Positions 1-7,373 of a stretch of 11,508 nt of DNA are shown piece after piece. The DNA lies in assembly GCA_050747885.1 (NCBI GenBank), contig JBOGJO010000343.1:1-11508 (forward strand). Direction: 5' to 3'. The position numbers and the translations under genes were made by a program. The stretch comes from CAWEYG01 sp050747885 (GTDB lineage Bacteria > Acidobacteriota > Thermoanaerobaculia > UBA5066 > DATFVB01). The stretch's first letter is position 1; the number at the start of each line of letters is the position of its first letter. A model generated the notes under the pieces. That model was not told where the DNA came from, did no database searches, and was given only the letters and a program-made list of their open reading frames with translations.

Positions 1-4
1 GCCG

Positions 5-15
5 TATGCTAGACT
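5..15 (+). promoter_or_regulatory. Possible -10 element(s) ahead of the first kinase gene
   Basis: Two overlapping TANNNT hexamers, TATGCT (5-10) and TAGACT (10-15), lie 10-15 nt before the ATG at 26, and no Shine-Dalgarno sequence is visible between them and the start. This fits a very short leader or a leaderless transcript, as proposed for other genes in this window. The -35 region would be outside the window, so the call rests on weak sequence evidence. Confidence 0.25.
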
Positions 16-25
16 GATTTTCGAG

Positions 26-742
26 ATGCAGGACACCCGTCGGATGCCGCGCGAGGCCCTGTACGAACGCGACCGGGGAGAGGCCCTGAAGAGCTTTCTT
101 CGCCGGTTTCGCCACGAAATCGCGACGCCCCTGTCGGGCGCGAATCTGCACCTGGAGGTCGCCCTGCGGAGGCTCCAGAAGCCCGGCGGATTCGACCTGG
201 CCGCTGTCGTCGAAAATCTCCGGACCTGCCAGCAGTCGCTCGAAACGGCGTCGCGAATGCTCGAGTTGATCGGGGAAGTGTCCCACGAGGAATCCGTGGA
301 GGCGTCGGAGTTCTCGATGAGAGACGCCCTGGCGCGCGCGGCGGATTCCTTCCGGGCGGCCGCGAAAGAGCGAGATCTTCAGCTCGAGCTTCCGGCCCCC
401 GGCCCGGGGCCGCGGTGGTACGGGTCGTCCCGCGAGTTCGAGCTGGCCGTCGCCGAAATCACGAACAACGCGGTCAGCCATTCCTCGGGGCCGGGATCGA
501 TCCGCTGGTCGATCGAGCAACGGCCCTCCGAGATCCTCGTGACGTGCCGCTCGTCCGGCCGAATTCCCGTGGGAGATCCCGAGCATCTCTTCGGATCCGC
601 CCGGAGGGAGGGAAGCCCCGGATCGGGTTTCGGCCTGCTTCGGGCCCGCCGCGCCGTTCAGGGAAGCGGGGGCGAGCTGACCCTGCGGCAGGAGGACGGC
701 GAAGTCTGCGCAGTCCTGAGTTTTCGAGCGAGGGAGTCATGA
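26..742 (+). CDS. Cytoplasmic histidine kinase, sensor-less, degenerate ATP lid
   Basis: This 238-residue protein is a HisKA plus HATPase_c kinase core with no membrane segment and no PAS, GAF or other sensor domain before the H-box. The H-box is RHEIATPLSG with the phospho-acceptor His30. The N-box around residues 141-150 (AEITNNAVSH) keeps Glu144 and Asn148, and the G2 box GSGFGL is at 199-204. The G1 box, normally DxGxG, reads RSSGRIP (175-181), so the adenine-contacting Asp is replaced by Ser. It may be a weak kinase, a phosphatase or a pseudokinase. Its stop overlaps the start of the response-regulator gene by ATGA, so the two are almost certainly a translationally coupled cognate pair. 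The ATG at 26 is the first in frame, but the frame stays open to the window edge, so an N-terminal extension outside the window cannot be excluded. Confidence 0.8.
   Translation: MQDTRRMPREALYERDRGEALKSFLRRFRHEIATPLSGANLHLEVALRRLQKPGGFDLAAVVENLRTCQQSLETASRMLELIGEVSHEESVEASEFSMRDALARAADSFRAAAKERDLQLELPAPGPGPRWYGSSREFELAVAEITNNAVSHSSGPGSIRWSIEQRPSEILVTCRSSGRIPVGDPEHLFGSARREGSPGSGFGLLRARRAVQGSGGELTLRQEDGEVCAVLSFRARES
731..736 (+). promoter_or_regulatory. Ribosome binding site for the response regulator
   Basis: AGGGAG lies 2 nt before the ATG at 739, with the wider purine run GCGAGGGAG behind it. It supports the start at 739, which overlaps the upstream stop as ATGA, rather than any of the earlier in-frame starts reaching back to 415. 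Confidence 0.6.
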
Positions 743-2010
743 AAATTCTCATCGTGGAAGACGATGCGGCCACGCGAAAAGGCCTCGAACAGCTCCTCGG
801 GGAATCCAACGCAGAGACCCGCGGCGTCGGGACGATCGAGAAGGCTCGCTCGGTCCTGGGAGACTTTGAGCCCAACATCTGCATCGTCGACCTGAAGCTT
901 CCCGACGGCGACGGCCTGGATTTCATCCGCGAGGCGCGGTCGACGGGAGAGAACCGCGAGTACATCGTCCTGACGGGACACGGCTCGATCGACACGGCCG
1001 TGGAGGCGATGAAGGCGGGCGCCGCGGACTATCTGCTGAAGCCATTGAAGCCCGCTCAGATCGCCGTCGTCCTCGAGCGCCTGTCGGAAAAGCTCGACCT
1101 CGAGCGAGAGGTCGACGACCTGCGGTCGAAGCTCGCTCACGCCGGACGTTTCGGCTCCATGGTCGGCAAGTCGGAGGCGATGCAGGAGATCTTTCGCGTC
1201 CTTGCGCGGGTCGCGAAATCGGACGCGCCCGTCATGATCATCGGCGAGAGTGGGACCGGAAAGGAAATCGCGGCCGCGACGATCCACGAGCTCTCACGGC
1301 GCAGGGCCAAGCCTTTCGTCGCGATCAACTGCGGAGCGATTTCTCCGTCTCTCATCGAAAGCGAGCTCTTCGGCCACGAAAGGGGATCGTTCACGGGCGC
1401 GGACAAGAGGCGCCAGGGCTACTTCGAGCTGGCCAACGGCGGCACCCTCTTCTTCGACGAGGTGACGGAAATGTCCGTGGAGCTCCAGATCAAGCTCCTG
1501 CGCGTCCTGGAAACCCGCACGTTTCGCCGGGTCGGGGGAAACGAGGAGCTGGCGATCAACACCCGGATCCTCTCCAGCACGAACCGCGACCTGCCCGAGG
1601 CCATCACGAGCGGAAAGCTGCGGGAGGATTTCTATTACCGCTTGAACGTCTTTCCGCTGACCCTTCCCCCGCTTCGAGAGAGGAAAGAGGACATCTCCCT
1701 GCTGGCCAACCACTTCCTCGAACGGATCGAAGAAAAGGAAAAAGGCGGCTTCCGGGAGTTCGAGCCCGGGGCCCTGGCGTCGTTGAACAAGCACTCCTGG
1801 CCGGGAAACGTGCGCGAGCTTCGAAACATCGTTCACCGGGCGTACGTGCTTTCCAACCCGCCGGTGATCGGGATGTCGTCGGTCGATTCGGTACTGGGCC
1901 AGTCCGTCGTCGTCAAGGCTCCGGTGAAGGCCGCCGAGAAATCCTCCGGCACGCGAAAGACCGGCAAGAAACGTCCGCGCGCCGGATCGCGAGCCGGCGC
2001 GCGGAATTGA
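739..2010 (+). CDS. NtrC-type response regulator (REC-AAA+) lacking the HTH domain
   Basis: The 423-residue protein has a receiver domain (about 1-120) with acidic residues Glu7-Asp9, phospho-acceptor Asp51, Thr79 and Lys101. A sigma54-interaction AAA+ domain follows (about 139-370): Walker A GESGTGKE (169-176), sigma54-contact loop GSFTGA (216-221), Walker B TLFFDE (236-241), arginine finger region FYYRLN (298-303) and sensor II WPGNVREL (354-361). The family normally ends with a Fis-type HTH of about 45 residues. Here the AAA+ core is followed only by about 50 residues, finishing in a Lys/Arg-rich tail (KTGKKRPRAGSRAG) with no recognisable HTH. No HTH appears in other frames downstream, so a recent frameshift is unlikely. 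It should be phosphorylated by the overlapping upstream kinase or another kinase and could activate sigma54 from solution, as known HTH-less family members do. The start is fixed by the receiver domain beginning MKILIVEDD. Confidence 0.92.
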   Translation: MKILIVEDDAATRKGLEQLLGESNAETRGVGTIEKARSVLGDFEPNICIVDLKLPDGDGLDFIREARSTGENREYIVLTGHGSIDTAVEAMKAGAADYLLKPLKPAQIAVVLERLSEKLDLEREVDDLRSKLAHAGRFGSMVGKSEAMQEIFRVLARVAKSDAPVMIIGESGTGKEIAAATIHELSRRRAKPFVAINCGAISPSLIESELFGHERGSFTGADKRRQGYFELANGGTLFFDEVTEMSVELQIKLLRVLETRTFRRVGGNEELAINTRILSSTNRDLPEAITSGKLREDFYYRLNVFPLTLPPLRERKEDISLLANHFLERIEEKEKGGFREFEPGALASLNKHSWPGNVRELRNIVHRAYVLSNPPVIGMSSVDSVLGQSVVVKAPVKAAEKSSGTRKTGKKRPRAGSRAGARN

Positions 2011-2070
2011 ACCTCGGGCCTCGACGGGCGAGGACGGCGTCGCCGCCGCGCGGGTGATGGACCGGATCCC

Positions 2071-2217
2071 TCAGATGCCGCGGCCTTGAATGAGCCGGAT
2101 CACGAGAACCACGAGAGCGATCACGAGAAGAATGTGGATGAAGCCGCCCATGGTGTATGAGGTGATCATCCCGAGGAGCCAGAGCACCAGGAGTATCACG
2201 AAGATGGTCCACAACAT
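2071..2217 (-). CDS. lmo0937/DUF5670-family small membrane protein
   Basis: This 48-residue protein is almost entirely two hydrophobic helices: MLWTIFVILLVLWLLGMI, then a short turn SYTMGGF, then IHILLVIALVVLVIRLI ending RLIQGRGI. That layout and the GGFIHILLV core match the lmo0937 family of tiny inner-membrane proteins (DUF5670), whose function is unknown. I recognise the family by recall, without a search. The start at 2217 is chosen over a longer frame because a strong AAGGAG ribosome site sits 7 nt upstream and the longer form adds a non-family N-terminus. It is divergent from the PIG-V-like gene and convergent with the response regulator, so it is its own transcription unit. Confidence 0.88.
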   Translation of the reverse strand: MLWTIFVILLVLWLLGMITSYTMGGFIHILLVIALVVLVIRLIQGRGI

Positions 2218-2224
2218 TTCAGCG

Positions 2225-2230
2225 CTCCTT
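2225..2230 (-). promoter_or_regulatory. Strong ribosome binding site for the small membrane protein
   Basis: On the minus strand AAGGAG (within AAAGGAGCG) lies 7 nt before the ATG at 2217. It decides the start of the 48-residue protein against the 71-residue alternative. Confidence 0.8.
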
Positions 2231-2322
2231 TCGCCTCTCTCCGAGGCAACACCCGCCCGAATTGCAAGACCGATGCCGAAGTTCAATCAGCGCGCGAGCG
2301 GCGGGACCCTGCGCGCGCGCCG

Positions 2323-3465
2323 GTGAGCGAGACGAGTCCGACGGCGCCGCGCCGCCCGACCGGCGGGCGGCGACTTTTCGCGGTTGTCGCCGGCACGGCG
2401 ATCTGGGCAGCTGTCGTCTGGGCCGGCGCTTTTCTCGCGGTTCGCGAGATGGGGCGGGGCTTCCACAGCGGGCACTGGTCGCGGTCGTTGGATCGGTTCG
2501 AGAATTCGGCGCCGCTTGCCCGACTGGATTCCTACTGGTATTCGACGATCGCGGTCGAGGGCTACGAATGGAAGGCCGACGGCGGAAGGCACAACGTCGG
2601 CTTCTTCCCGCTTTACCCGGCGATCCTGTCCACGATCTACCGCGCGATCGGGATCCACCCCTTTCTCTCGGGCTCCGTGGTCTCGATCCTCGCTCTCCTG
2701 CTGGGCGTGCGGTTGGCTGCCGAGCTCGCCGGGGAAGAGGGGTTCGATCCGAGGTTTGCCGTCGGGGCGATGCTGCTGTTTCCCGTCTCGTTCTTTCTCG
2801 TCGCGGTCTACAGTGAGTCTCTCTTTTTGCTCTTTTCGGCGGGGTGCCTGCTGGCGCTTCGGCGGGGCAGGCCGGCTCGGGCCGCGGCGTTCGGTTTCTT
2901 CGCCGGGCTCACTCGGCCGATGGGGTTTCTTCTCGCGCTCGCGATTCTCTGGGGGGGGCTCGATCGGGCCCGGAAGACGGCGTCCCGAAAGACCCTCCTG
3001 GCATGGCTCGCGGCTTCCGCGGGGCCGCCGGCCGGAGCGGGCGCCTATGCGGTGTATCTCTGGTTTCGGTTTGGCAGCCCGCTCGTCTACCTTCAGACGC
3101 AGTCGGTCTCCTGGCACCACAAGCTGCTTCAGGCGCCGTGGACGCCGCTCCTGCACGCGGTGCTCTGGTCCCCTTCCTGGAGACTCGAGTCGGCGCTCGT
3201 GGTCGCCTTTGCCCTTCTTTCGGTCCTTCTCTTCGTTCGCGGTTTTCGCCCGGAAGGCGTTTATGGCGCGGCCACGATTCTCTTCATTCTCGAGACCGAC
3301 GGCATCGTCGGCGCGCCGCGCTATCTCCTCCTGCTCTTCCCATGCTTCTTTCTGATCGGAGAGGGGATGCGGCGGTGGCGGATCTTGCGCTGGGCCTACG
3401 GGATTGCCGGAGCCTTGGGGCTCGCGTATCTGACCGCCCGGTTCGCGATCGGGTATTTCGTTTAG
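2323..3465 (+). CDS. PIG-V-like GT-C membrane glycosyltransferase
   Basis: The 380-residue polytopic protein has roughly eight to ten hydrophobic helices, the first at about 18-40. It resembles the PIG-V/GPI-mannosyltransferase-like GT-C family of bacteria. After helix 1, the first outer loop carries RLDSYWYSTIAVEGY (67-81) with the conserved Asp69 expected to be catalytic in GT-C enzymes. Further family motifs are FFPLYP (94-99), YSESLF (163-168), GLTRPMG (195-201) and PRYLLLLFP (332-340). Such enzymes move a sugar, often mannose, from a polyprenyl-phosphate donor to an acceptor on the outer face of the cytoplasmic membrane. The real substrate is unknown. The start is a GTG preceded by a (GC)5 run and no clear ribosome site, so an alternative start is possible, but helix 1 requires one close to here. 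No neighbouring glycan genes are visible. Confidence 0.82.
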   Translation: MSETSPTAPRRPTGGRRLFAVVAGTAIWAAVVWAGAFLAVREMGRGFHSGHWSRSLDRFENSAPLARLDSYWYSTIAVEGYEWKADGGRHNVGFFPLYPAILSTIYRAIGIHPFLSGSVVSILALLLGVRLAAELAGEEGFDPRFAVGAMLLFPVSFFLVAVYSESLFLLFSAGCLLALRRGRPARAAAFGFFAGLTRPMGFLLALAILWGGLDRARKTASRKTLLAWLAASAGPPAGAGAYAVYLWFRFGSPLVYLQTQSVSWHHKLLQAPWTPLLHAVLWSPSWRLESALVVAFALLSVLLFVRGFRPEGVYGAATILFILETDGIVGAPRYLLLLFPCFFLIGEGMRRWRILRWAYGIAGALGLAYLTARFAIGYFV

Positions 3466-3483
3466 GGGGTCACGAAAGGCGAT

Positions 3484-3559
3484 TGGAGCCGATGACCGGA
3501 CTTGAACCGGTGACCTGCGGTTTACGAAACCGCTGCTCTACCAGCTGAGCTACATCGGC
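3484..3559 (-). tRNA. tRNA-Thr (anticodon CGT)
   Basis: The minus strand folds as a complete cloverleaf. The acceptor stem GCCGATG pairs with CATCGGC. The D-arm is GCTC-AGCTGGTA-GAGC. The anticodon stem GCGGT/ACCGC carries the loop TTCGTAA, giving anticodon CGT, which reads the Thr codon ACG. The T-arm is ACCGG-TTCAAGT-CCGGT. The discriminator is T and the 3' CCA is encoded. The 3' end is 18 nt from the stop of the convergent PIG-V-like gene. No integrase or duplicated tRNA 3' end is visible nearby, so there is no sign that it served as an attachment site. Confidence 0.97.
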
Positions 3560-3573
3560 CCAAAAGAGCGGCG

Positions 3574-3602
3574 ATTATAGAGGGTTGCCCGCGGTGGGGC
3601 AA
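3574..3602 (-). promoter_or_regulatory. Sigma70-type promoter of tRNA-Thr
   Basis: On the minus strand TTGCCC (3602-3597) is followed after exactly 17 nt by a perfect TATAAT (3579-3574). Transcription would start near 3567, about 8 nt before the mature tRNA 5' end. The -35 and spacer also form an inverted repeat, TTGCCC-6 nt-GGGCAA (3585-3602). Confidence 0.8.
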
Positions 3603-3630
3603 GCGAGATGCGGGTCCTGTCACGGGACTC

Positions 3631-3701
3631 GACTCGCTGTTCCGCTCGCTGCGGTCGAAGGACTTTGCTACGACTCCGCGCCGCGAGCGGCAACAGGAGT
3701 C
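3631..3701. repeat. Long imperfect hairpin between smc and tRNA-Thr
   Basis: Bases 3631-3657 and 3671-3701 are an imperfect inverted repeat. The left arm GACTCGCTGTTCCGCTCGC pairs with the complement of the right arm, with a few one-base bulges and a 13-nt loop (AAGGACTTTGCTA). It lies downstream of the smc stop and upstream of the tRNA promoter. There is no T-run, so it is not a textbook intrinsic terminator. It could act in 3'-end formation of the smc mRNA or be a REP-like dispersed palindrome. The remaining bases of 3560-3742 show no gene. Confidence 0.5.
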
Positions 3702-3742
3702 TCGCCCCGCGCCACCCGCCGATCTCTCCCCTGCGTTGAAGC

Positions 3743-6700
3743 TCAGTCGAATTTCACGGACACGATCTTCGAGCAGCCCGGCTCTTCCATCGTCACGCCG
3801 TAGAGCGCGTCGGCGGCCTCCATCGTGCGCTTGTTGTGCGTGATCGCGATGAATTGAGTGTCCTCGCTCATCTCGCGGATGAGCTGGGCGAACCGGTCGA
3901 TGTTCGCGTCGTCGAGCGGCGCGTCGACCTCGTCGAGGATGCAGAACGGGGACGGCTTGTAGCGAAAAATGCCCATGAGCAGGGCGATGGCGGTCATCGC
4001 CTTCTCGCCGCCCGAGAGGAGCAGGATCGACTGGTTTCGCTTGCCGGGCGGCTGCGCGGTGATCTCGATCCCGGAGTCGAGAAGGTCGCTCTCGTCGAGA
4101 AGCCTCATTTCGGCGGAGCCCCCGCGGAAAAGCCGCTGGAACAGCTCGGCAAAGTTCCTGTTGATGACCGCGAACGCTTCCGCGAAGCGTTCGGAGGACG
4201 TGGCGTTGATCTTCCGGATCGTGTCGAGAAGGGACGCGATCGAAGATTCGATGTCGAGGCGCTGCGCCGTCAGGAATTCGAGACGATCGCTCTGTTCCCG
4301 GTATTCCTCGAAGGCGAGAACGTTGACGGGGCCCATCCGCTCGATCTGGTCGGCGAGCTCCCGCGCCTCCTGTTCGATTCGATCGCGCTCCTCGTCGGTC
4401 AGCGGCTCGGAAGGCGGAAGCTCGGAGGGGGAGACCCCGAACTCGCGCTGCGAGTCCTCGACCGCGTGGCCGAGGTCGGAGGCGATCCGGGCATGCAGAA
4501 TTTCCGCGTCGAACCGTTTCTGGCGCGCGGCGTCGAAGAGCTCCCGAACCCGCTTGACGGCGTCTTCCGCTTCGGCGGCCGCGAGCGCGAGGTTTTCCGA
4601 TTCCACGGAAAGGCTTTCGAACGACCGCGCGGCCCCCTCGCGAGCCAGCACGTTTTCATCGCGCCTCTGCCTCGCTTGCTCCGCTTCCCGCCCGGCAGTC
4701 GCGAGCCGCTCCCCGAGCGCTTCGGCCTCCTTCTCCCATTCGGCCTTCTTTTTCGTGGCCGCCTCGTCCTGCGACGAGAGAGAGAAGAGCTCGCGTTCGG
4801 CCGACGCGAGCCGTTCCCGGGCGCCTTCCAGCGTCTCGCGCGCGCCGGCCTCGTTTTCCAGTTCGGAGGCGAGCCGCGGTCTCAGTTGCGCGAGATCCTG
4901 GAGGCAGCTTTCGGAGATGCCCCGCTGCTCGATCTCGCCCTGCTCGAGCCGGGACTCTTTCGCGAGGATTTCGGCCCGCGACTCGGAAAGCCGCGTGGAG
5001 TCCTGTTCGAGCATCTCGTCCTCGGTGCGGAGCGTTGCGTGCTCCCGGCGCTGACGTTCGAGCTCGGAGACTCTTTCGGCGTGGCGAGCCGAATGCGCGG
5101 CGGCCGCCGTCTCGGCGTCGCGGCGGGCGAGGCCGAGTGTGGCGGCGAGCGTTTCGTGCTCCGAACGCCGTGACCGGGCGGCCGAAAGCCTGGACTCGCA
5201 ACCCTCGAGCTCCCGCCGGAGGGTCTCGAGGCTGGAATGAACGTCTTCGATCTCCCGCCGCAGGGAGAGGGGCCCCGCGGCCTCCGGTTGAGGCCCGGGA
5301 ACGCGCCAGAGCGCTCCGCGGACGATCTCGCCCGATCGACAGGCGATCAGGACGCCCGGGCGCGAGCGCGCGGCTTCGCGAGCCTCTTCGGAGGTCTCCA
5401 CGAAGAGAACGGGCGGAAGGATCGAGAGAAGCGCGGGTGAGAGCTCGTGAAAATTCTCGAGGACCCGCTCCCATCCCCCCGCCTCGGCGGTCCGCGGCCA
5501 GACCGATCCGAAGACCGTTCCGCCGGCTCCGGCGTCCCGCAATCGGGCCGCCACCTCGAAGCCGTCGCCGTCGACGACGACGGCCTCGAGCTCCTCGGTG
5601 GCAATCCGGTCGAGGATGCCTTCCCAGCCCTGCTTCGGGACGAGTTTTGACGCGACGACGCCGTCGGTTCGCTCTCCCCGGGAGCGGAGGTGCTCGAGAA
5701 CCCTCCGGGCGCCCTGCTCGATCGATCCCTTTTGCTCTTCGAGGGCTCGCAGCTGCTGCTCTTCGGCCGCCAGCCTTTCCCGAAGGCCGCCGCGCGCGTC
5801 CTCGAGCTCGGCCACGTCTTTCAGGGCGGACTGGAGGAGCTCGCCGTTGCGATCGGATGCCGCGGCGCATTCCGCGGCCCGCTCCGAGACCCGCCGGTTT
5901 TCTTCCCCGGATTCGCTCACCTCGGCCTCGATCGAAGCGATCGAGTCGTCGAGCCGCCGCCTCGTTTCGGCAATTCGCGATCGGGCCGCGGCGATGCGCT
6001 CCAGGGCGAGATCGGTCTGATGACGCTCGTTGCGCGCCTGCGCCCGCTCGCCCGACAGCGACGCGGCGGCGAGGCGGACCTTCTCGAGGCTGTCTTCGAC
6101 GCCCCGGATCCGCTCCTCGGTCGAACGCTTGGATTCGGTGGCGGCCTCTTTCGCCGCGCGGGCGGCTTCCAGCTCCGATCTTCGCTGGTCGCACGCCGCG
6201 ACGGTGGCGGCCCGGGCATCGCGGCGCTTCGCCGTCTCGCGCGTGAGCTCTTCGGAATCGCGAGTCAGGGCGTGCTGCCTCGCGGCGATTTCCACTTCAG
6301 CCCTTCGAGCCGCTTCGATCGCCGAATCGTCCCTCTCCACGGCCGAGGTTCGCAACGAAAGGTCCTCGCGGGCGGCATCCCTTCGACCCCGCGCGTCCAG
6401 AGCGACGCGCCGGGCCTCGGCCTCCGCCGCCTCGCAGGACGAGAGGTCGGCCGATCTCCCGGCCTCCTCGTCGCGGGAGCTTCCGAGCTCGGCTTCGGCC
6501 CGGCCGAGGCCGAGCTGCAGCGAGTCGAAGCGGAGCCGCGCAATCCGCGTCCGCGCCGCGCGCAGAGCCGCGGTCTTCTCCTTGTAGCGTTCGGCCTTGG
6601 AGGCCTGGCGCTTCAGCGAGGCGCAGGACCGTTCGACCTCGGCGAGGATGTCGGAGAGGCGGGTGAGATTTGCGCGCGTCTCTTCCAGTTTCAGCTCGGC

Positions 6701-7231
6701 CGAGCGCTTCTTGATCTTGTATTTCGTGATTCCGGCGGCTTCCTCGATGAGTTTGCGGCGATCGAGGGGCTTGGAAGAGAGCACCTGATCGATTTTTCCC
6801 TGCTCGATGATCGAATACGCCCGGACGCCGAGTCCGGTTCCGAAGAGCACATCCTGAACATCCTTGAGCCGCACCTTGCGCCCGTTCAGAAAATATTCGC
6901 CCTCTCCCTCGCGATAGACCCTGCGGCCGATGGCGACCCGGCCGTCGTTTTCCGGGAAATCCCCGTTGTTCGAGCGCAGGGTGAGGGTCACTTCCGCCAT
7001 CCCGAGCGGTCTTCGCTTTCCCGAGCCGTTGAAGATGACGTCGTCCATCTTTTCACCGCGCAGGATGCGCGCGCTCTGCTCGCCGAGCGCCCAGGCGACC
7101 GCGTCGCAGATGTTCGATTTTCCGCATCCGTTGGGCCCGATGACGGCCGTGATCGCGCCCGGAAATGCGAGGTGGGCGGATTCTGAAAACGACTTGAAGC
7201 CGGAAATGCTCAGCGACTCGAGGTGAAACAT
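3743..7231 (-). CDS. smc: Chromosome partition/condensation ATPase SMC
   Basis: This 1162-residue protein has full SMC length and architecture. The N-terminal head has Walker A GPNGCGKSN (32-40) and a Q-loop YSIIEQGKID with Gln144. A long Ala/Arg/Glu-rich coiled coil follows, interrupted by a hinge near residues 525-660. A second coil leads to the C-terminal head with signature motif LSGGEK (1072-1077) and Walker B FCILDEVDAP (about 1096-1105). Dimers joined at the hinge form rings with kleisin ScpA and ScpB and compact and segregate the chromosome; no scpAB is present here. The start is placed at MFHLESLSISGFKSF because family alignments begin there; a longer frame to 7273 only adds 14 unrelated residues. 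There is no Shine-Dalgarno, but a TACGCT box lies 7 nt upstream, which suggests a leaderless mRNA. The strong bias to Arg/Ala/Glu in the coils explains the long spurious frames on the opposite strand. Confidence 0.97.
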   Translation of the reverse strand: MFHLESLSISGFKSFSESAHLAFPGAITAVIGPNGCGKSNICDAVAWALGEQSARILRGEKMDDVIFNGSGKRRPLGMAEVTLTLRSNNGDFPENDGRVAIGRRVYREGEGEYFLNGRKVRLKDVQDVLFGTGLGVRAYSIIEQGKIDQVLSSKPLDRRKLIEEAAGITKYKIKKRSAELKLEETRANLTRLSDILAEVERSCASLKRQASKAERYKEKTAALRAARTRIARLRFDSLQLGLGRAEAELGSSRDEEAGRSADLSSCEAAEAEARRVALDARGRRDAAREDLSLRTSAVERDDSAIEAARRAEVEIAARQHALTRDSEELTRETAKRRDARAATVAACDQRRSELEAARAAKEAATESKRSTEERIRGVEDSLEKVRLAAASLSGERAQARNERHQTDLALERIAAARSRIAETRRRLDDSIASIEAEVSESGEENRRVSERAAECAAASDRNGELLQSALKDVAELEDARGGLRERLAAEEQQLRALEEQKGSIEQGARRVLEHLRSRGERTDGVVASKLVPKQGWEGILDRIATEELEAVVVDGDGFEVAARLRDAGAGGTVFGSVWPRTAEAGGWERVLENFHELSPALLSILPPVLFVETSEEAREAARSRPGVLIACRSGEIVRGALWRVPGPQPEAAGPLSLRREIEDVHSSLETLRRELEGCESRLSAARSRRSEHETLAATLGLARRDAETAAAAHSARHAERVSELERQRREHATLRTEDEMLEQDSTRLSESRAEILAKESRLEQGEIEQRGISESCLQDLAQLRPRLASELENEAGARETLEGARERLASAERELFSLSSQDEAATKKKAEWEKEAEALGERLATAGREAEQARQRRDENVLAREGAARSFESLSVESENLALAAAEAEDAVKRVRELFDAARQKRFDAEILHARIASDLGHAVEDSQREFGVSPSELPPSEPLTDEERDRIEQEARELADQIERMGPVNVLAFEEYREQSDRLEFLTAQRLDIESSIASLLDTIRKINATSSERFAEAFAVINRNFAELFQRLFRGGSAEMRLLDESDLLDSGIEITAQPPGKRNQSILLLSGGEKAMTAIALLMGIFRYKPSPFCILDEVDAPLDDANIDRFAQLIREMSEDTQFIAITHNKRTMEAADALYGVTMEEPGCSKIVSVKFD

Positions 7232-7238
7232 GATTGTG

Positions 7239-7244
7239 AGCGTA
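7239..7244 (-). promoter_or_regulatory. Candidate leaderless -10 box for smc
   Basis: On the minus strand TACGCT, preceded by TGG, ends 7 nt before the smc ATG. That spacing would put transcription initiation at or next to the start codon. No good -35 match is seen 16-19 nt upstream, and no ribosome site is present. Confidence 0.35.
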
Positions 7245-7274
7245 CCAGACAGTTTCGGTGAAATCCACGACATG

Positions 7275-7301
7275 TTGTGGGTCGAAAGCCGTGACCCACA
7301 A
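7275..7301. promoter_or_regulatory. Perfect 9-bp palindrome in the smc / FHA-regulator divergent region
   Basis: TTGTGGGTC (7275-7283) and GACCCACAA (7293-7301) are perfect inverted repeats separated by 9 nt, with arm centres 18 bp apart. The site lies in the 217-nt gap between divergent genes, 44 nt upstream of the smc start codon and 44 nt before the proposed -35 of the FHA-regulator gene. Size and symmetry suit a dimeric operator. The Fis-type HTH of the adjacent regulator is an obvious but unproved candidate binder. Confidence 0.5.
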
Positions 7302-7344
7302 GGTCAGGTGTTTTTTCGGATCGGGCGGCAGCCGAGACCGGTCG

Positions 7345-7373
7345 TTGCTCTTGAGCGATCTTTGTTCTATGTT
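7345..7373 (+). promoter_or_regulatory. Candidate sigma70 promoter for the FHA regulator cluster
   Basis: TTGCTC (7345-7350), a 17-nt spacer and TATGTT (7368-7373) match three and four of six consensus bases. Transcription would start near 7380, giving a leader of about 70 nt. It stands out because the surrounding bases are locally AT-richer than the rest of the window. Confidence 0.4.

Noticed and set aside
415..738. N-terminal extension of the response regulator upstream of 739
   Set aside because: Receiver domains begin at MKILIVEDD. The extension is an out-of-frame reading of the kinase gene, and a ribosome site precedes 739.
2019..2033. Small hairpin CCTCG-N5-CGAGG after the response regulator as a terminator
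   Set aside because: The stem is only 5 bp and no T-run follows. It is too weak to call.
3112..3129. TGGCAC-like sigma54 promoter
   Set aside because: It lies inside the glycosyltransferase coding region and the GC element is not at the required spacing from GG.
3836..7186. Long plus-strand open frames opposite smc (for example 3836-5173, 5690-7186)
   Set aside because: Their Arg/Pro/Gly-rich, low-complexity translations have no family motifs, and smc on the other strand has all its motifs over the same bases. They are GC-rich antisense shadows.
7275..7316. Palindrome plus T6 as an intrinsic terminator
   Set aside because: The T-run is separated from the stem by 9 nt, and both flanking genes point away, so no transcript is expected to end here.
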